Origin: Candidatus Ozemibacteraceae bacterium
Lineage (GTDB): Bacteria > Muiribacteriota > Ozemobacteria > Ozemobacterales > Ozemobacteraceae
DNA: 46,759 nucleotides
Reading direction: 5' to 3'
NCBI GenBank assembly: GCA_937998695.1
Contig: CALLCO010000089.1
Location: 1 to 46,759, forward strand
This document shows, piece by piece, positions 24,303 to 32,118 of the stretch. Within the stretch, counting starts at the first letter, position 1; each line of letters opens with the position of its first letter. The notes under the pieces were generated by a model. It did no database searches. It was given only the letters and a program-made list of their open reading frames with translations, and was not told the DNA's origin. Both the position numbers and the translations under genes were made by a program.

Positions 24303-24491
24303 TCTGGAAACCCAGGGCAATCGCATTAAATATTTCGCGCTGGAAGCCCGTTTCCCAGTCTCCCTCTCTGTACGATTGAAAAATTGATGCGGGTTTCCAG
24401 CGAGGGCGAGGTACGGCAGTGTGCGCGCGGTTTTTGAGCAGCCCCACTTCCAGAGATGTACGGTTTAGTGCGATTGCCCTGTCTGGAAACC
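24303..24491. mobile_element. MITE-like element, copy 2, with 10-bp target duplications
   Basis: The element is 24313-24481 (169 bp), identical to copy 1 except for two bases, with the same 18-bp terminal inverted repeats. It is flanked by TCTGGAAACC at 24303-24312 and 24482-24491, a different 10-bp target duplication from that of copy 1. This proves independent insertion. The near identity implies recent movement. Confidence 0.9.
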
Positions 24492-24752
24492 TTCGTGGGA
24501 TCAAAGGGTGGGCGGGCGGGTTGCCTCCCCTCTGCCCGTGGGGTATAGTTCTCCCCGCCAGATGGGACTGTACTGGCGTTGGCGTTCCACTAGGAGGAGG
24601 CCCTGACCGGTGATCGCCGGCCCCGTGAGAGGCAGACCGACGACCGATTTCCTTCCCGACCGAGGAGAACCTGTGAGTATCGGCTTCGTCGATGGAGCCA
24701 TTGGCCGGTTGCGTGAACTCGATTCTGGATGGCGGGTCGGAGTCGGGGGGCA

Positions 24753-24761
24753 TGGTAGAAT
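24753..24761 (+). promoter_or_regulatory. Extended -10 element, possible leaderless start
   Basis: TGGTAGAAT ends four bases before ATG 24766. A transcript starting at the usual distance would begin on ATG 24766 or 24769, so the mRNA may be leaderless. No Shine-Dalgarno is visible before these ATGs. No clear -35 box. Confidence 0.4.
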
Positions 24762-24765
24762 ACTG

Positions 24766-25038
24766 ATGATGACGCGCCACCCATCACCCCTGCCGGGCGT
24801 TTCCCTTCCCATCGACCTCGAGGAACTGGTCGGCGGCGAGTGGGCGGAGTGGTATTCCCTGACGCCCCAGCAACGGTGGGAGAGGTCGCTCGCGTTGTGG
24901 GACACGTTCATCCTCCTGGGAGGATCCCTTGACCCCGAACCCGATTCGCAAAGTCCTTTCCACGATCCGGAAGCACCAGGTCCAGGCCCTGTTGATGGGC
25001 GGCCAGGCCTGCGTGTTCTACGGCGCAGCCGAATTTAG
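24766..25038 (+). CDS. Small partner protein of the nucleotidyltransferase
   Basis: 90 aa. The core EWYSLTPQQRWERSLALWDT followed by FILLGGSLDPEPDSQSPF is a pattern I recognise from short proteins encoded immediately upstream of AbiEii-like nucleotidyltransferases in many bacteria. Start is ATG 24766 or 24769. The C-terminal 36 residues overlap the start of the next gene by 110 nt in another frame, which is unusually long. The function is not established; it may be the antitoxin-like or adaptor partner. Confidence 0.65.
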   Translation: MMTRHPSPLPGVSLPIDLEELVGGEWAEWYSLTPQQRWERSLALWDTFILLGGSLDPEPDSQSPFHDPEAPGPGPVDGRPGLRVLRRSRI

Positions 25039-25693
25039 TCGCGACATCGATCTCGCCGTCCTGTGCCGGCCCGAGAATCTCGCTCTTCTGCGGAAGGCCC
25101 TGACCGAGCTCGAAGCGGAAGTCATCGCGGTGCCCCCCTTCCAGCCTGAGTTCCTCGAGAAAGGACACGCCGTCCATTTCCGGTGTCGTCATGCTGAAGC
25201 TGCCGGTCTGCGCATTGACGTCATGTCGACCATGCGTGGGGTCGGCCCCTTCCCCGATTTGTGGGAACGGAGAACGACCATCGCAACCGCAGATGGGGAC
25301 ATCATCGATCTGATGAGCCTGCCTGACTTGGTGCAGGCGAAAAAGACCCAGCGCGACAAGGATTGGCCGGTGATCCGGCGTCTGCTGGAGGCTCACTATG
25401 CCCGGTTCCGATCGGAACCGACCGACGAGCGCCTCCGGTTCTGGCTGCAGGAGCTGCGAACGCCCCTCCTGCTCCTCGAGGTCATCTCCGAAAGGGAGCC
25501 AACGCGCCTGCCTGCTATTCCGTCACGCCCCTGGTTGGTCGGCCACCCCTTCCCTGCCTTGCCGGAGATCGAGGCGCGGCTCCAAGCGGAAGAGCAAGCC
25601 GAACGGGAAACCGACCGGGCTTACTGGGCTTCTCTGCGGAAAGAGCTGGAGTCACTGCGACACGCCAGTCGTCGGCCCGTGATGAACCCTTGA
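24929..25693 (+). CDS. AbiEii-like nucleotidyltransferase
   Basis: 254 aa from TTG 24929, preceded by GGGAGGATCCC. Polymerase-beta-type NTase fold: LLMGGQACVFYGAAEFSRDI with GG at 24-25 and catalytic S37, D39, D41 (SRDIDLAVL). After RIDVMSTMRG (third Asp) comes LPDLVQAKKTQRDKDWPVI, a typical AbiEii-like C-terminal helix. These enzymes transfer nucleotides, in toxin members to tRNA or protein. A later ATG would remove the helix before the GG motif, so the overlap with the upstream gene is probably real. Confidence 0.75.
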   Translation: MTPNPIRKVLSTIRKHQVQALLMGGQACVFYGAAEFSRDIDLAVLCRPENLALLRKALTELEAEVIAVPPFQPEFLEKGHAVHFRCRHAEAAGLRIDVMSTMRGVGPFPDLWERRTTIATADGDIIDLMSLPDLVQAKKTQRDKDWPVIRRLLEAHYARFRSEPTDERLRFWLQELRTPLLLLEVISEREPTRLPAIPSRPWLVGHPFPALPEIEARLQAEEQAERETDRAYWASLRKELESLRHASRRPVMNP

Positions 25694-25835
25694 CCTGCTT
25701 CGGTTGTGTCTTGTCCAGCCTCTCTCGATGATGAGGGATGGCCGGAGGAATGAATGGAAGGCGGGCTCTCGGGGGAGGTAGAGGTCCGAGACACGTTTGT
25801 GAGGAACTTTCCGCGGCCCGGCCGATAGGTTAAGT

Positions 25836-27260
25836 ATGAAACGTTCCCGATGGCGGCGGGCGAAGGTTTGGTTTTTTGTCCTGATAGGGGTGGCCGGAAT
25901 CGCTGCAACGGTGGGGGCGGGGGCGCCCTCCCCGGATCTGCCGGCGATCGTGGCGGTGCTGCAGGCCGACCCGAACAACGTCAGCGCGCTCAATGCCTAC
26001 GGGATCGAGCAGGCGCGCACCGGCGACCTGATCGGGGCGATCCGCACCTGGCGGCATGCCATCGACCTGGCGCCGCGGTACGTGCATCTCTACAACAACA
26101 TCGGCAGCGCGTTGCGCCGGCTCGGCCATCTGAAAGATGCTCGGGAGTGGTACCAGGCCAGCTTGCAGCTGCAGCCTACCTACTGGACCTGGTATAACCT
26201 CGGTCTCCTGCAGGAGGAAATGGGGCGGGCGCCCGAGGCGATGCAGGCCTACTGGGAGGCGGTGCGGCTCTTCCCCGCTTTCATGGCGGCCCGCGAACGG
26301 TATCTGCGCCTGGAGCGGCTGGCGCGGGAAGCCCCCGCCCGATCGCCTTCTCCTGCGGCCCCGGCGCCGGTGGCCAAGCCGCCCGTGCCAATCCTGGCCG
26401 AGCCCGAACCGGGGGCCAGGCATCAGACCGCCGGGGCGGCCGGGGCGCGTTCACCGACCCCCACCCCAGGGGCAGGCAAGCCGGCCACGTCTCTTGCGAA
26501 CGGAGCGGTTCCAAAGCCTGGGTCGGGAGGCGCGTGGACGCCAGAGATGGGTGGCAAGGAGGGAGTGCCGCGGCCAACCCGCCCTGGCCGCGAGGAGACC
26601 CTGACCGAAGAGACGCCCGCCCGCGAGTATGAGATGGTCCGGTTGCCCGGAGACACTGGCGGGCAGGTCTTCCTGACCTTCGACGGCGGAGCCGACGCCG
26701 ACGGCACGGAGCCGATCCTGGCCGCCCTGGCGGCGCGCGGGGTGCGGTCGACCTTCTTCCTGACCGGGCAGTGGGTGAAGCGCTACCCCGACCTGGCCCG
26801 CCGCATCCTGGCCGCCGGCCACGAGATCGCCAACCACAGCATGAGCCACAAGAACATGGCCAGCTGGAGCAAGGAAGCCATCGCGGAAGAACTCGAGAAG
26901 GCCGAGCAGGTCTTCGTGTCGGTGCTGGGGCGGCGCGGGGCGCCGTTCTTCCGCTTCCCCTTCGGGGCCCAGAACCGGCGGGTTGAACAGTTCACCGAAG
27001 AGCTCGGCTACCGCCCCGTCTACTGGAACATCGACACCCTCGATTGGAAGGAACCCGCCGTCGGCTCGATCGTCGACAAGGTGGCCACCCGCATCCGGCG
27101 TGGCGCGGTCGTGCTCATGCACGTCGGCAGCCGTAACGGGGCCAAGGCCCTGCCGACCATCCTCGACCAGTTGCTGGTGCGCGGGTACCGCCCCGACCGG
27201 CTGTCGGCGCTCGACCCCGCCCAGATCGCCGCCCTGCCCACCATCGGCCGCAGCCGTTGA
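25836..27260 (+). CDS. TPR-polysaccharide deacetylase fusion
   Basis: 474 aa. N-terminal membrane anchor or signal (VWFFVLIGVAGIAATVGAGA), three TPR units at about 45-160 (NNVSALNAYGIEQARTGDLI, LYNNIGSALRRLGHLKDA, WYNLGLLQEEMGRAPEAM), a Pro/Ala-rich linker (165-260), and a NodB-type deacetylase at 275-460. Motifs: TFDGGADADG with D283; H334 and H338 in NHSMSHKN; R373 in RFPFGAQN; NIDTLDW; and H429 in LMHVG. TFDGGAD rather than TFDDG recalls the PdaA-like branch acting on peptidoglycan. It acts outside the membrane; the TPR part probably recruits it to a complex. Confidence 0.88.
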   Translation: MKRSRWRRAKVWFFVLIGVAGIAATVGAGAPSPDLPAIVAVLQADPNNVSALNAYGIEQARTGDLIGAIRTWRHAIDLAPRYVHLYNNIGSALRRLGHLKDAREWYQASLQLQPTYWTWYNLGLLQEEMGRAPEAMQAYWEAVRLFPAFMAARERYLRLERLAREAPARSPSPAAPAPVAKPPVPILAEPEPGARHQTAGAAGARSPTPTPGAGKPATSLANGAVPKPGSGGAWTPEMGGKEGVPRPTRPGREETLTEETPAREYEMVRLPGDTGGQVFLTFDGGADADGTEPILAALAARGVRSTFFLTGQWVKRYPDLARRILAAGHEIANHSMSHKNMASWSKEAIAEELEKAEQVFVSVLGRRGAPFFRFPFGAQNRRVEQFTEELGYRPVYWNIDTLDWKEPAVGSIVDKVATRIRRGAVVLMHVGSRNGAKALPTILDQLLVRGYRPDRLSALDPAQIAALPTIGRSR

Positions 27261-27289
27261 TTGGGTGAGCACCTGGACCATCAGTTCGT

Positions 27290-27523
27290 GCCAAGGGGAA
27301 CGAGCGGATTCGTTGATGACGACCGATTTGCAGAAGAGGTGGCATCTGGCTGTTCCTTGTTCTAGCCAGCAGCTACCAGAAGAAGGCGATCCTTCCCCCT
27401 CGCTTTCGCAACGATCTGCTCCATATTGCCCTGGCGGCCTGCGCCCATAGTCGATGTGCTGGTCAGTTGGAATTTCCGGCACATCGTCGCCTGGACAAGA
27501 TCAATCTGTTCAATGCTTTCTGA
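27290..27523 (+). pseudogene. Frameshifted PIN-domain toxin remnant
   Basis: The last third of a PIN-domain protein can be read across frames. One frame gives YQKKAILPPRFRNDLLHIAL (27374 on). After a +1 shift near 27435-27450 another gives VDVLVSWNFRHIV (from 27450), and a second shift near 27486 restores the first frame for LDKINLFNAF and a stop at 27521-27523. Together these match the conserved end of VapC-like PIN proteins (PPRF.DALHIALAT..DVLVSWNFRHIV..DKI..FNAVN). The N-terminal catalytic part is not recognisable. Flanking gap 27261-27580 holds no other gene. Confidence 0.65.
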
Positions 27524-27580
27524 GGAACACAAGTCATGGGAGAAAGCTGGGGCCAAAAGCCCCCCCCTGGGCCCAAGGGG

Positions 27581-28141
27581 TCAGCCGCCGGCCAGCAGGC
27601 GGAGGGCGTCGTCGGGGGTGGCGGCGGTCACGAGCAGGTCGAGGTGCTCGGCCTTGATGGTGTGGCGGTCGACGGCATGCCGCAGGAAAGCGAGCAGGGG
27701 CTGCCAGTAGCCGTCGGTATCGAGCAGGACGATCGGCTTGTGGTGCTTGCCGAGCTGCTTGAGGGCGAGGGTGTCGAACAGCTCGTCGAGGGTGCCGATG
27801 CCGCCCGGCAACACCAGGAAGGCGCCCGACCGTTCGATCATCGTCGCCTTGCGGGTGCGCATGTCGGGCACGGCGACCACCTCGTCGAGATCGGGATGGG
27901 CGATGCCCTGGTCGACCATGAACCCGGGCACGATGCCGATGATCCGGCCCCCCGCCGCCTGGTGGGCGTCGGCGGTGATCTTCATCAGGCCGCAGGTCGT
28001 CCCACCGTAGACGAGGGCGAGGCCGGCCTCGGCGAGCAGGCGTCCGGCCCGGGCCCCCGCTTCTTTGATGGCAGGGGAGACGTCGGCGCTCGAGGCGCAA
28101 TAGACACAGACGGCGGCAGGTTGCAGGCGATGGCGTTGCAT
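27581..28141 (-). CDS. LOG-family protein (nucleoside 5'-monophosphate phosphoribohydrolase)
   Basis: 186 aa from ATG 28141. The family signature PGGIGTLDE is at 112-120, with the upstream conserved motifs VCVYCASSAD, GLALVYGGTTCGLMKITADA and DMRTRKATMIERSGAFLVLP. Members hydrolyse cytokinin riboside monophosphates or AMP-like nucleotides to release the base; bacterial ones also act in purine turnover. Cytoplasmic; no neighbour suggests a specific pathway. An ATG seven codons upstream is an alternative start. Confidence 0.9.
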   Translation of the reverse strand: MQRHRLQPAAVCVYCASSADVSPAIKEAGARAGRLLAEAGLALVYGGTTCGLMKITADAHQAAGGRIIGIVPGFMVDQGIAHPDLDEVVAVPDMRTRKATMIERSGAFLVLPGGIGTLDELFDTLALKQLGKHHKPIVLLDTDGYWQPLLAFLRHAVDRHTIKAEHLDLLVTAATPDDALRLLAGG

Positions 28142-28336
28142 AGGAACAGCATACCTCATTTTCTTGGCGATGTGGCTTGTGCTGCCCTCTGTTCCGATCC
28201 GACCACTTTTGTTCGCCAACCCCGTCCCGAGCACATGACGAATACGGCTCCGTTTCACCGTACAGCATGGCACGGAACGAACAGGGTACAGTGGGGCCGC
28301 CCCCCCCGAAGGCCGCCCCGCCGTTGGGTCAGTCGC

Positions 28337-29641
28337 TCAGCGTTGGCCTGCGTCGATGAACTCCCGCAGGCGGTCCTTGAAATAGTCCGTCTCGTACAGG
28401 CAGGACAGATGCCCATTCCGACTGTCGTAGCAGAACAGCTCCCCACGTGGCAGATACCGAAGGGCCTCCTCGGCCTGGGCGCGGGTGAACATCAGATCGG
28501 ATTCGTCGATGATCATCAGGGAGGGCGGCGTGATGTGACTTAGAGCCTGGGCGAACGTCTCATCCCCTTCCCGCAGGTCGAACAGGGTGTTGGCCTTGGC
28601 GATGTAGAGGTAGTGATTGGGGTCGAAGAACTTCATGCGGCCTCGAACGATGTTCTCGACCTCGGAATCGACCAGGAAGCGGCCCTCATGTGACCGGAAG
28701 GGATCAGGGGTGCCCGACGCCAGGCGGCGGCCGAACGAACGTTCCGCCCAGGCATCGGTGCGGGTCACCATCAGCAACACCTTGAAGGCTTGCAGCAAAC
28801 CTTCCAGCGGTGGTTCCCCGCCGTAATACTCGCCGCCGCGCCACTTCGGATCGAGCCTGATGGCGTCGATGCCGAGCTGGTTGGGCATCATCAGGCACCA
28901 GGGGCGCATCATCGGCGTGGCGAAGACGGCGACCAGCCGGTCGACCATGTCGGGGTAGTGGCGGCCCCACATCCAGGCCTGTAAGCCGCCCATCGAGGGA
29001 CCGATGACCAGGCGCAAGCGCTTGATACCGAGATGATCGAGCAGGAGCTTCTGGGTGCGGATCACGTCTTCGAGGGTGAAGATGGGAAAATCCATGGCGT
29101 AGGGCCGTCCGGTGGCCGGATCGATGGTGGCGGGGCCGGTGGTATGCACCCGGGGGTTGTGGACATTCAGGTTGGCCAGGCAGTCCACCGAAATGACGAA
29201 GAACCGGTCGGTGTCAATAGTTTTGCCTGGGCCGATCAGGGAATCCCACCAACCGGGTTGCGGATCGTCGGCGGCATAGCGGCCTGCCGCATGGCTCTGG
29301 CCGGTGAAGTAGTGGCAGACGAGTACGACATTGTCGCGCGTCGGGGCCAGGGTGCCGTAGGTCTCGTAGCCGACTTCGACGGGAAGGCGGCGGCGGGCAT
29401 GCCGGAACAGGAAGTCGGGAATCCGGAACACCTGCTTTTCGACCAGCGGCAGGGTGCGGGTGGCCACCGTGTCTGAGGAAGAAGGCGGGGCAGCCCACAG
29501 GGGGATGCCCCAACCGGCGGGAAACACCAGGGCGAACAGGAACACCAGGCCCAGGCGGACCAGACAGGCGGGAATCGGGCCCGCGCGAAGGGGCGGTGGG
29601 GCGATGGGGTGATGAGGCGCAAAACCGAGGCGATTCGTCAT
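28337..29641 (-). CDS. Exported MetX-like alpha/beta hydrolase
   Basis: 434 aa from ATG 29641, with CAGGAGG upstream. The core matches homoserine O-acetyltransferase (MetX): VEVGYETYGTLAPTRDNVVL, CHYFTGQSHAAG, PGWWDSLIGPGKTIDTDRFF, then TLEDVIRTQKLLLDHLGIKR and the nucleophile S216 in VIGPSMGG. The Asp is in DESDLMF and the His in RNGHLSC. Unlike MetX it begins with about 50 extra residues containing a signal-like segment (LVRLGLVFLFALVFPAGWG), so it is probably exported; MetX has GGSMGG, here GPSMGG. Homoserine acetylation outside the membrane makes little sense, so it is more likely an exported esterase or acyltransferase. Confidence 0.8.
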   Translation of the reverse strand: MTNRLGFAPHHPIAPPPLRAGPIPACLVRLGLVFLFALVFPAGWGIPLWAAPPSSSDTVATRTLPLVEKQVFRIPDFLFRHARRRLPVEVGYETYGTLAPTRDNVVLVCHYFTGQSHAAGRYAADDPQPGWWDSLIGPGKTIDTDRFFVISVDCLANLNVHNPRVHTTGPATIDPATGRPYAMDFPIFTLEDVIRTQKLLLDHLGIKRLRLVIGPSMGGLQAWMWGRHYPDMVDRLVAVFATPMMRPWCLMMPNQLGIDAIRLDPKWRGGEYYGGEPPLEGLLQAFKVLLMVTRTDAWAERSFGRRLASGTPDPFRSHEGRFLVDSEVENIVRGRMKFFDPNHYLYIAKANTLFDLREGDETFAQALSHITPPSLMIIDESDLMFTRAQAEEALRYLPRGELFCYDSRNGHLSCLYETDYFKDRLREFIDAGQR

Positions 29642-30366
29642 GGTGGTTCCTCCTGGGCAGGTATGAGCTCGCTCCGGGCGGGAAATGCCTCGCCAGAACC
29701 GGACACCCCACTGACCAGGCGGGCCCGCCAAATGTGACATTGGCCACGCGATTCTCGCAGACTTGTTTTCAGGGGGGATCCAGACCTGCTGCCTCCCCCA
29801 CTCATTCGCCGCTCGTCGGTCGGGGCGACCCTGTGCAGGGACCGCAAGGCATGCCGGGCTGGGACCGGGGCCGGCCTCGATCCTGACCAGGAATCCCGGT
29901 GTCGTTCCAAGCCCGCGTGAGAGGCTGTGGCATGAATGCCCAAAACGGCCATTTCTCTTGAACAATCCAACAGGAAACACGCTCCAGATAAGGGGCGCTA
30001 TGTTTCGAACGCTCGAAAAACAGATTCAGGCAACAGGCCCATGAGCGAAGGTCGGCTATCCGGGCAAGCAAGGGTGGCAGGCAGAACGAGCTTCGGACGG
30101 AGAGGCTTCCCTGTGGGGAGACATGGCGGATCGGGTGGGCTGTCACCATTTCCCGCCTTTGGTTGTCGTAATGGGCAGAGTGGCATGCCACCGTCGATTT
30201 CGCCCCTGAGGAAGGAAGTGGGGAGGGGAGGCCTGTCAGTTCTTCCCGACGACCTTGACCGACTGGCTCGATCTTGGCGGTGGCATCAGGGCGATCGCTT
30301 CGGGGCGAGATTGAAGTCTGGCCGAGCGACCATTCATGCGAACCAAGGACAGGATGAGGAAGACCC
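29642..30366. other. 725-bp intergenic region between divergent exported hydrolases
   Basis: It separates the MetX-like gene (minus) from the lipase-like gene (plus) and must carry both promoters, which I cannot place. An R2 repeat copy lies at 29986-30042. Open frames here lack ribosome sites and coding character. Confidence 0.5.
29986..30042 (+). repeat. Dispersed repeat R2, third copy
   Basis: CCAGATAAGGGGCGCTATG and the following CGAAAAACAGATTCAGGCAA match, with substitutions, the reverse complement of 13651-13709 and of about 13745-13815. Confidence 0.5.
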
Positions 30367-31776
30367 ATGAAGAAACAGGTGGTTGAGGGAGCGAGCGTGC
30401 GGTGCTGGGGGCCCGCTTTCGGGAAAGGGCTGCTGGTGGCGGTCCTGGTGGGGGTTCTCTGGGTTGTTCCGGGGTGGGCCTCCGATCGGTTCGAGCCGGA
30501 ACCGGTTCAGGCTTTCACCGGCGCGGCGGCCGCGCCCTGGGATCGGGTGGAACGGCTGGTCGATCCTCATCCGGCCTTCGGGACCGATCGGTTCCCGCCC
30601 GGGGCCCGGCAGCGTGACGAACGGATCGTCGGCTGGTTCGGTTCGGCGACGCCCCCAGCCTCGCAGGTACTCTTGCACTGCGCTCCCGGATGGCAGGGGA
30701 AGACCCTGCCCCGTCCCGTGCTGTTGGTGCATGGGGCGGGTGACGACGCCAATCGGGCCTGGGTCTTCCCCTTCCGACCGCCCCGGCGGGCCGACGAATT
30801 GCCGCCGCCGTCGGAACGGGGGTTCGCCACCTGGCTCAGCAGCATGGGCTATGCCGTCTTTGCGGTTACGTTTGCGCACAACCAGGGGTGCAACATCCGG
30901 CAGGCCGAACAGATCGCCAACGCGATCCGCCGGATCCGGCGGCTGCTGGGGCGGGAGAACGATCCTACGTTCCAGGTCGATCTCATCGCCCATTCCAAGG
31001 GGAACGCGGCGGCCCGGCTGTATTGCTCCGACGCGCGGGCGGTCTTTCCGAACCGACCATGGCTCAGCCACTTCCGGGGCGATGTGCGGACCTATGTCAA
31101 TATCGCGGGGCCGTTGCAGGGCATCGACATCCCGTTCCGCTACTACGGATATAATCTGGCCAGAGTGCTGCAACCCGAGGTCGAGGCCAACTCCCCGATG
31201 GGAGCCGATCGCATGGTGGTCTACGGCTTGTGGCGGTCGTTCGCCGCGGAGGCGTTCACCGGTCGCGGGAACGAACTCTGGCCGGGCCAGGCGCAGGTCC
31301 TGTTCAATCTAGTTCGGGACGGGGGGATTCCGCTGGGCGTCGACAGTTACACCGCCGCCGACGCCAACCTGTCCATGATGGCTCTCTACCATGGCGGAAC
31401 CTCATGCTATCTGCATTCGCCGGGTATCGATGCTGCCATCGAGCGCGGCGAACGGTTCATGTACCGGCTGGAGGCGCAAGGTCTCGACCCGCGGGTCCGT
31501 CTCGCCATCTTGGCGGGGGATGAGCCGCAGATCGACAGCGACTCCTGGGACCTAGCCAAAAAGGTCCAATTCTTCTACACCGGGTTGTTCCAGAAGGCAT
31601 TTTCTCAGCCTTCCGACGGGGTGGTCTTCACGGCGGCCATGACCGATACCCGCGGTATTCTCCGGCGGGGCGCCACCCTGGTTGGCCGGACGGTCGTGCC
31701 CTGCAACCACCTCGATCTGGCCCGGAACAAAAACCTGATCAAGATCATCGATGCCTGGCTGTTGACCGACAGATAA
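30367..31776 (+). CDS. Exported lipase-like alpha/beta hydrolase
   Basis: 469 aa. Signal peptide at about 20-39 (LLVAVLVGVLWVVPGWAS). Oxyanion-region motif VLLVHGAGDDANRAW (118-132), nucleophile S210 in LIAHSKGN (GHSKG-type lipase box), and a likely catalytic His at 448 in VVPCNHLDLA. The region around 265-310 forms a lid or cap. The overall pattern fits secreted triacylglycerol lipases and PHA depolymerase-like esterases; substrate unknown. The start follows AGGACAGGATGAGGA, giving a usable ribosome site. Confidence 0.82.
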   Translation: MKKQVVEGASVRCWGPAFGKGLLVAVLVGVLWVVPGWASDRFEPEPVQAFTGAAAAPWDRVERLVDPHPAFGTDRFPPGARQRDERIVGWFGSATPPASQVLLHCAPGWQGKTLPRPVLLVHGAGDDANRAWVFPFRPPRRADELPPPSERGFATWLSSMGYAVFAVTFAHNQGCNIRQAEQIANAIRRIRRLLGRENDPTFQVDLIAHSKGNAAARLYCSDARAVFPNRPWLSHFRGDVRTYVNIAGPLQGIDIPFRYYGYNLARVLQPEVEANSPMGADRMVVYGLWRSFAAEAFTGRGNELWPGQAQVLFNLVRDGGIPLGVDSYTAADANLSMMALYHGGTSCYLHSPGIDAAIERGERFMYRLEAQGLDPRVRLAILAGDEPQIDSDSWDLAKKVQFFYTGLFQKAFSQPSDGVVFTAAMTDTRGILRRGATLVGRTVVPCNHLDLARNKNLIKIIDAWLLTDR

Positions 31777-31872
31777 GAGGTGGCCCACCGAGCATGCCGG
31801 GGTTTGGCCGGCCCCGGCGAGGTATCTGCCGGCGCGCGAATTCGGGACGACCCAGGGCGGGCTGGCTCGTAA

Positions 31873-31969
31873 GACTACCGTAGTTGAGACATCCACCCTG
31901 GGGCCGGACTCGCCGGAATGGTGTCTGGAGGCGAACCAGGCCCCAGGGTCTGGGAAACTGCGGTAGTCA
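31873..31969. repeat. Dispersed repeat R1 as a long imperfect hairpin
   Basis: The left arm starts GACTACCGTAGTT (31873) and contains ACCCTGGGGCCGG; the right arm ends in AACTGCGGTAGTC (to 31969), preceded by CCAGGCCCCAGGGT. The two arms are inverted copies of about 34 bp. The left arm is also present alone at 8712-8757. Confidence 0.65.
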
Positions 31970-32031
31970 TATGAGAGCACTCAACAGCCCCAGACGGCTG
32001 AGTGAGAATTGCTGGCGGGCCAGAATCGGGC

Positions 32032-32060
32032 TTGCTGCGGCGGTGGGGAACCCGTATAAT
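32032..32060 (+). promoter_or_regulatory. Promoter of glyS
   Basis: TTGCTG (32032-32037), 17-bp spacer, consensus TATAAT (32055-32060); 58 bp before the ATG. Confidence 0.8.
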
Positions 32061-32118
32061 GGGCGCACCTCGTCCAGCCCGCCTCCGTACGAAGAGGCGA
32101 CAATCCAGGAGCAATCGC

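Larger units (their letters stand above)
31777..32118. other. 342-bp intergenic region upstream of glyS
   Basis: Contains the R1 hairpin repeat (31873-31969) and the glyS promoter (32032-32060). No T-box, riboswitch or small gene is recognisable. Confidence 0.55.

Noticed and set aside
31777-32118. T-box or riboswitch upstream of glyS
   Set aside because: No T-box sequence or antiterminator pair; the only structures are the R1 hairpin and a normal promoter.
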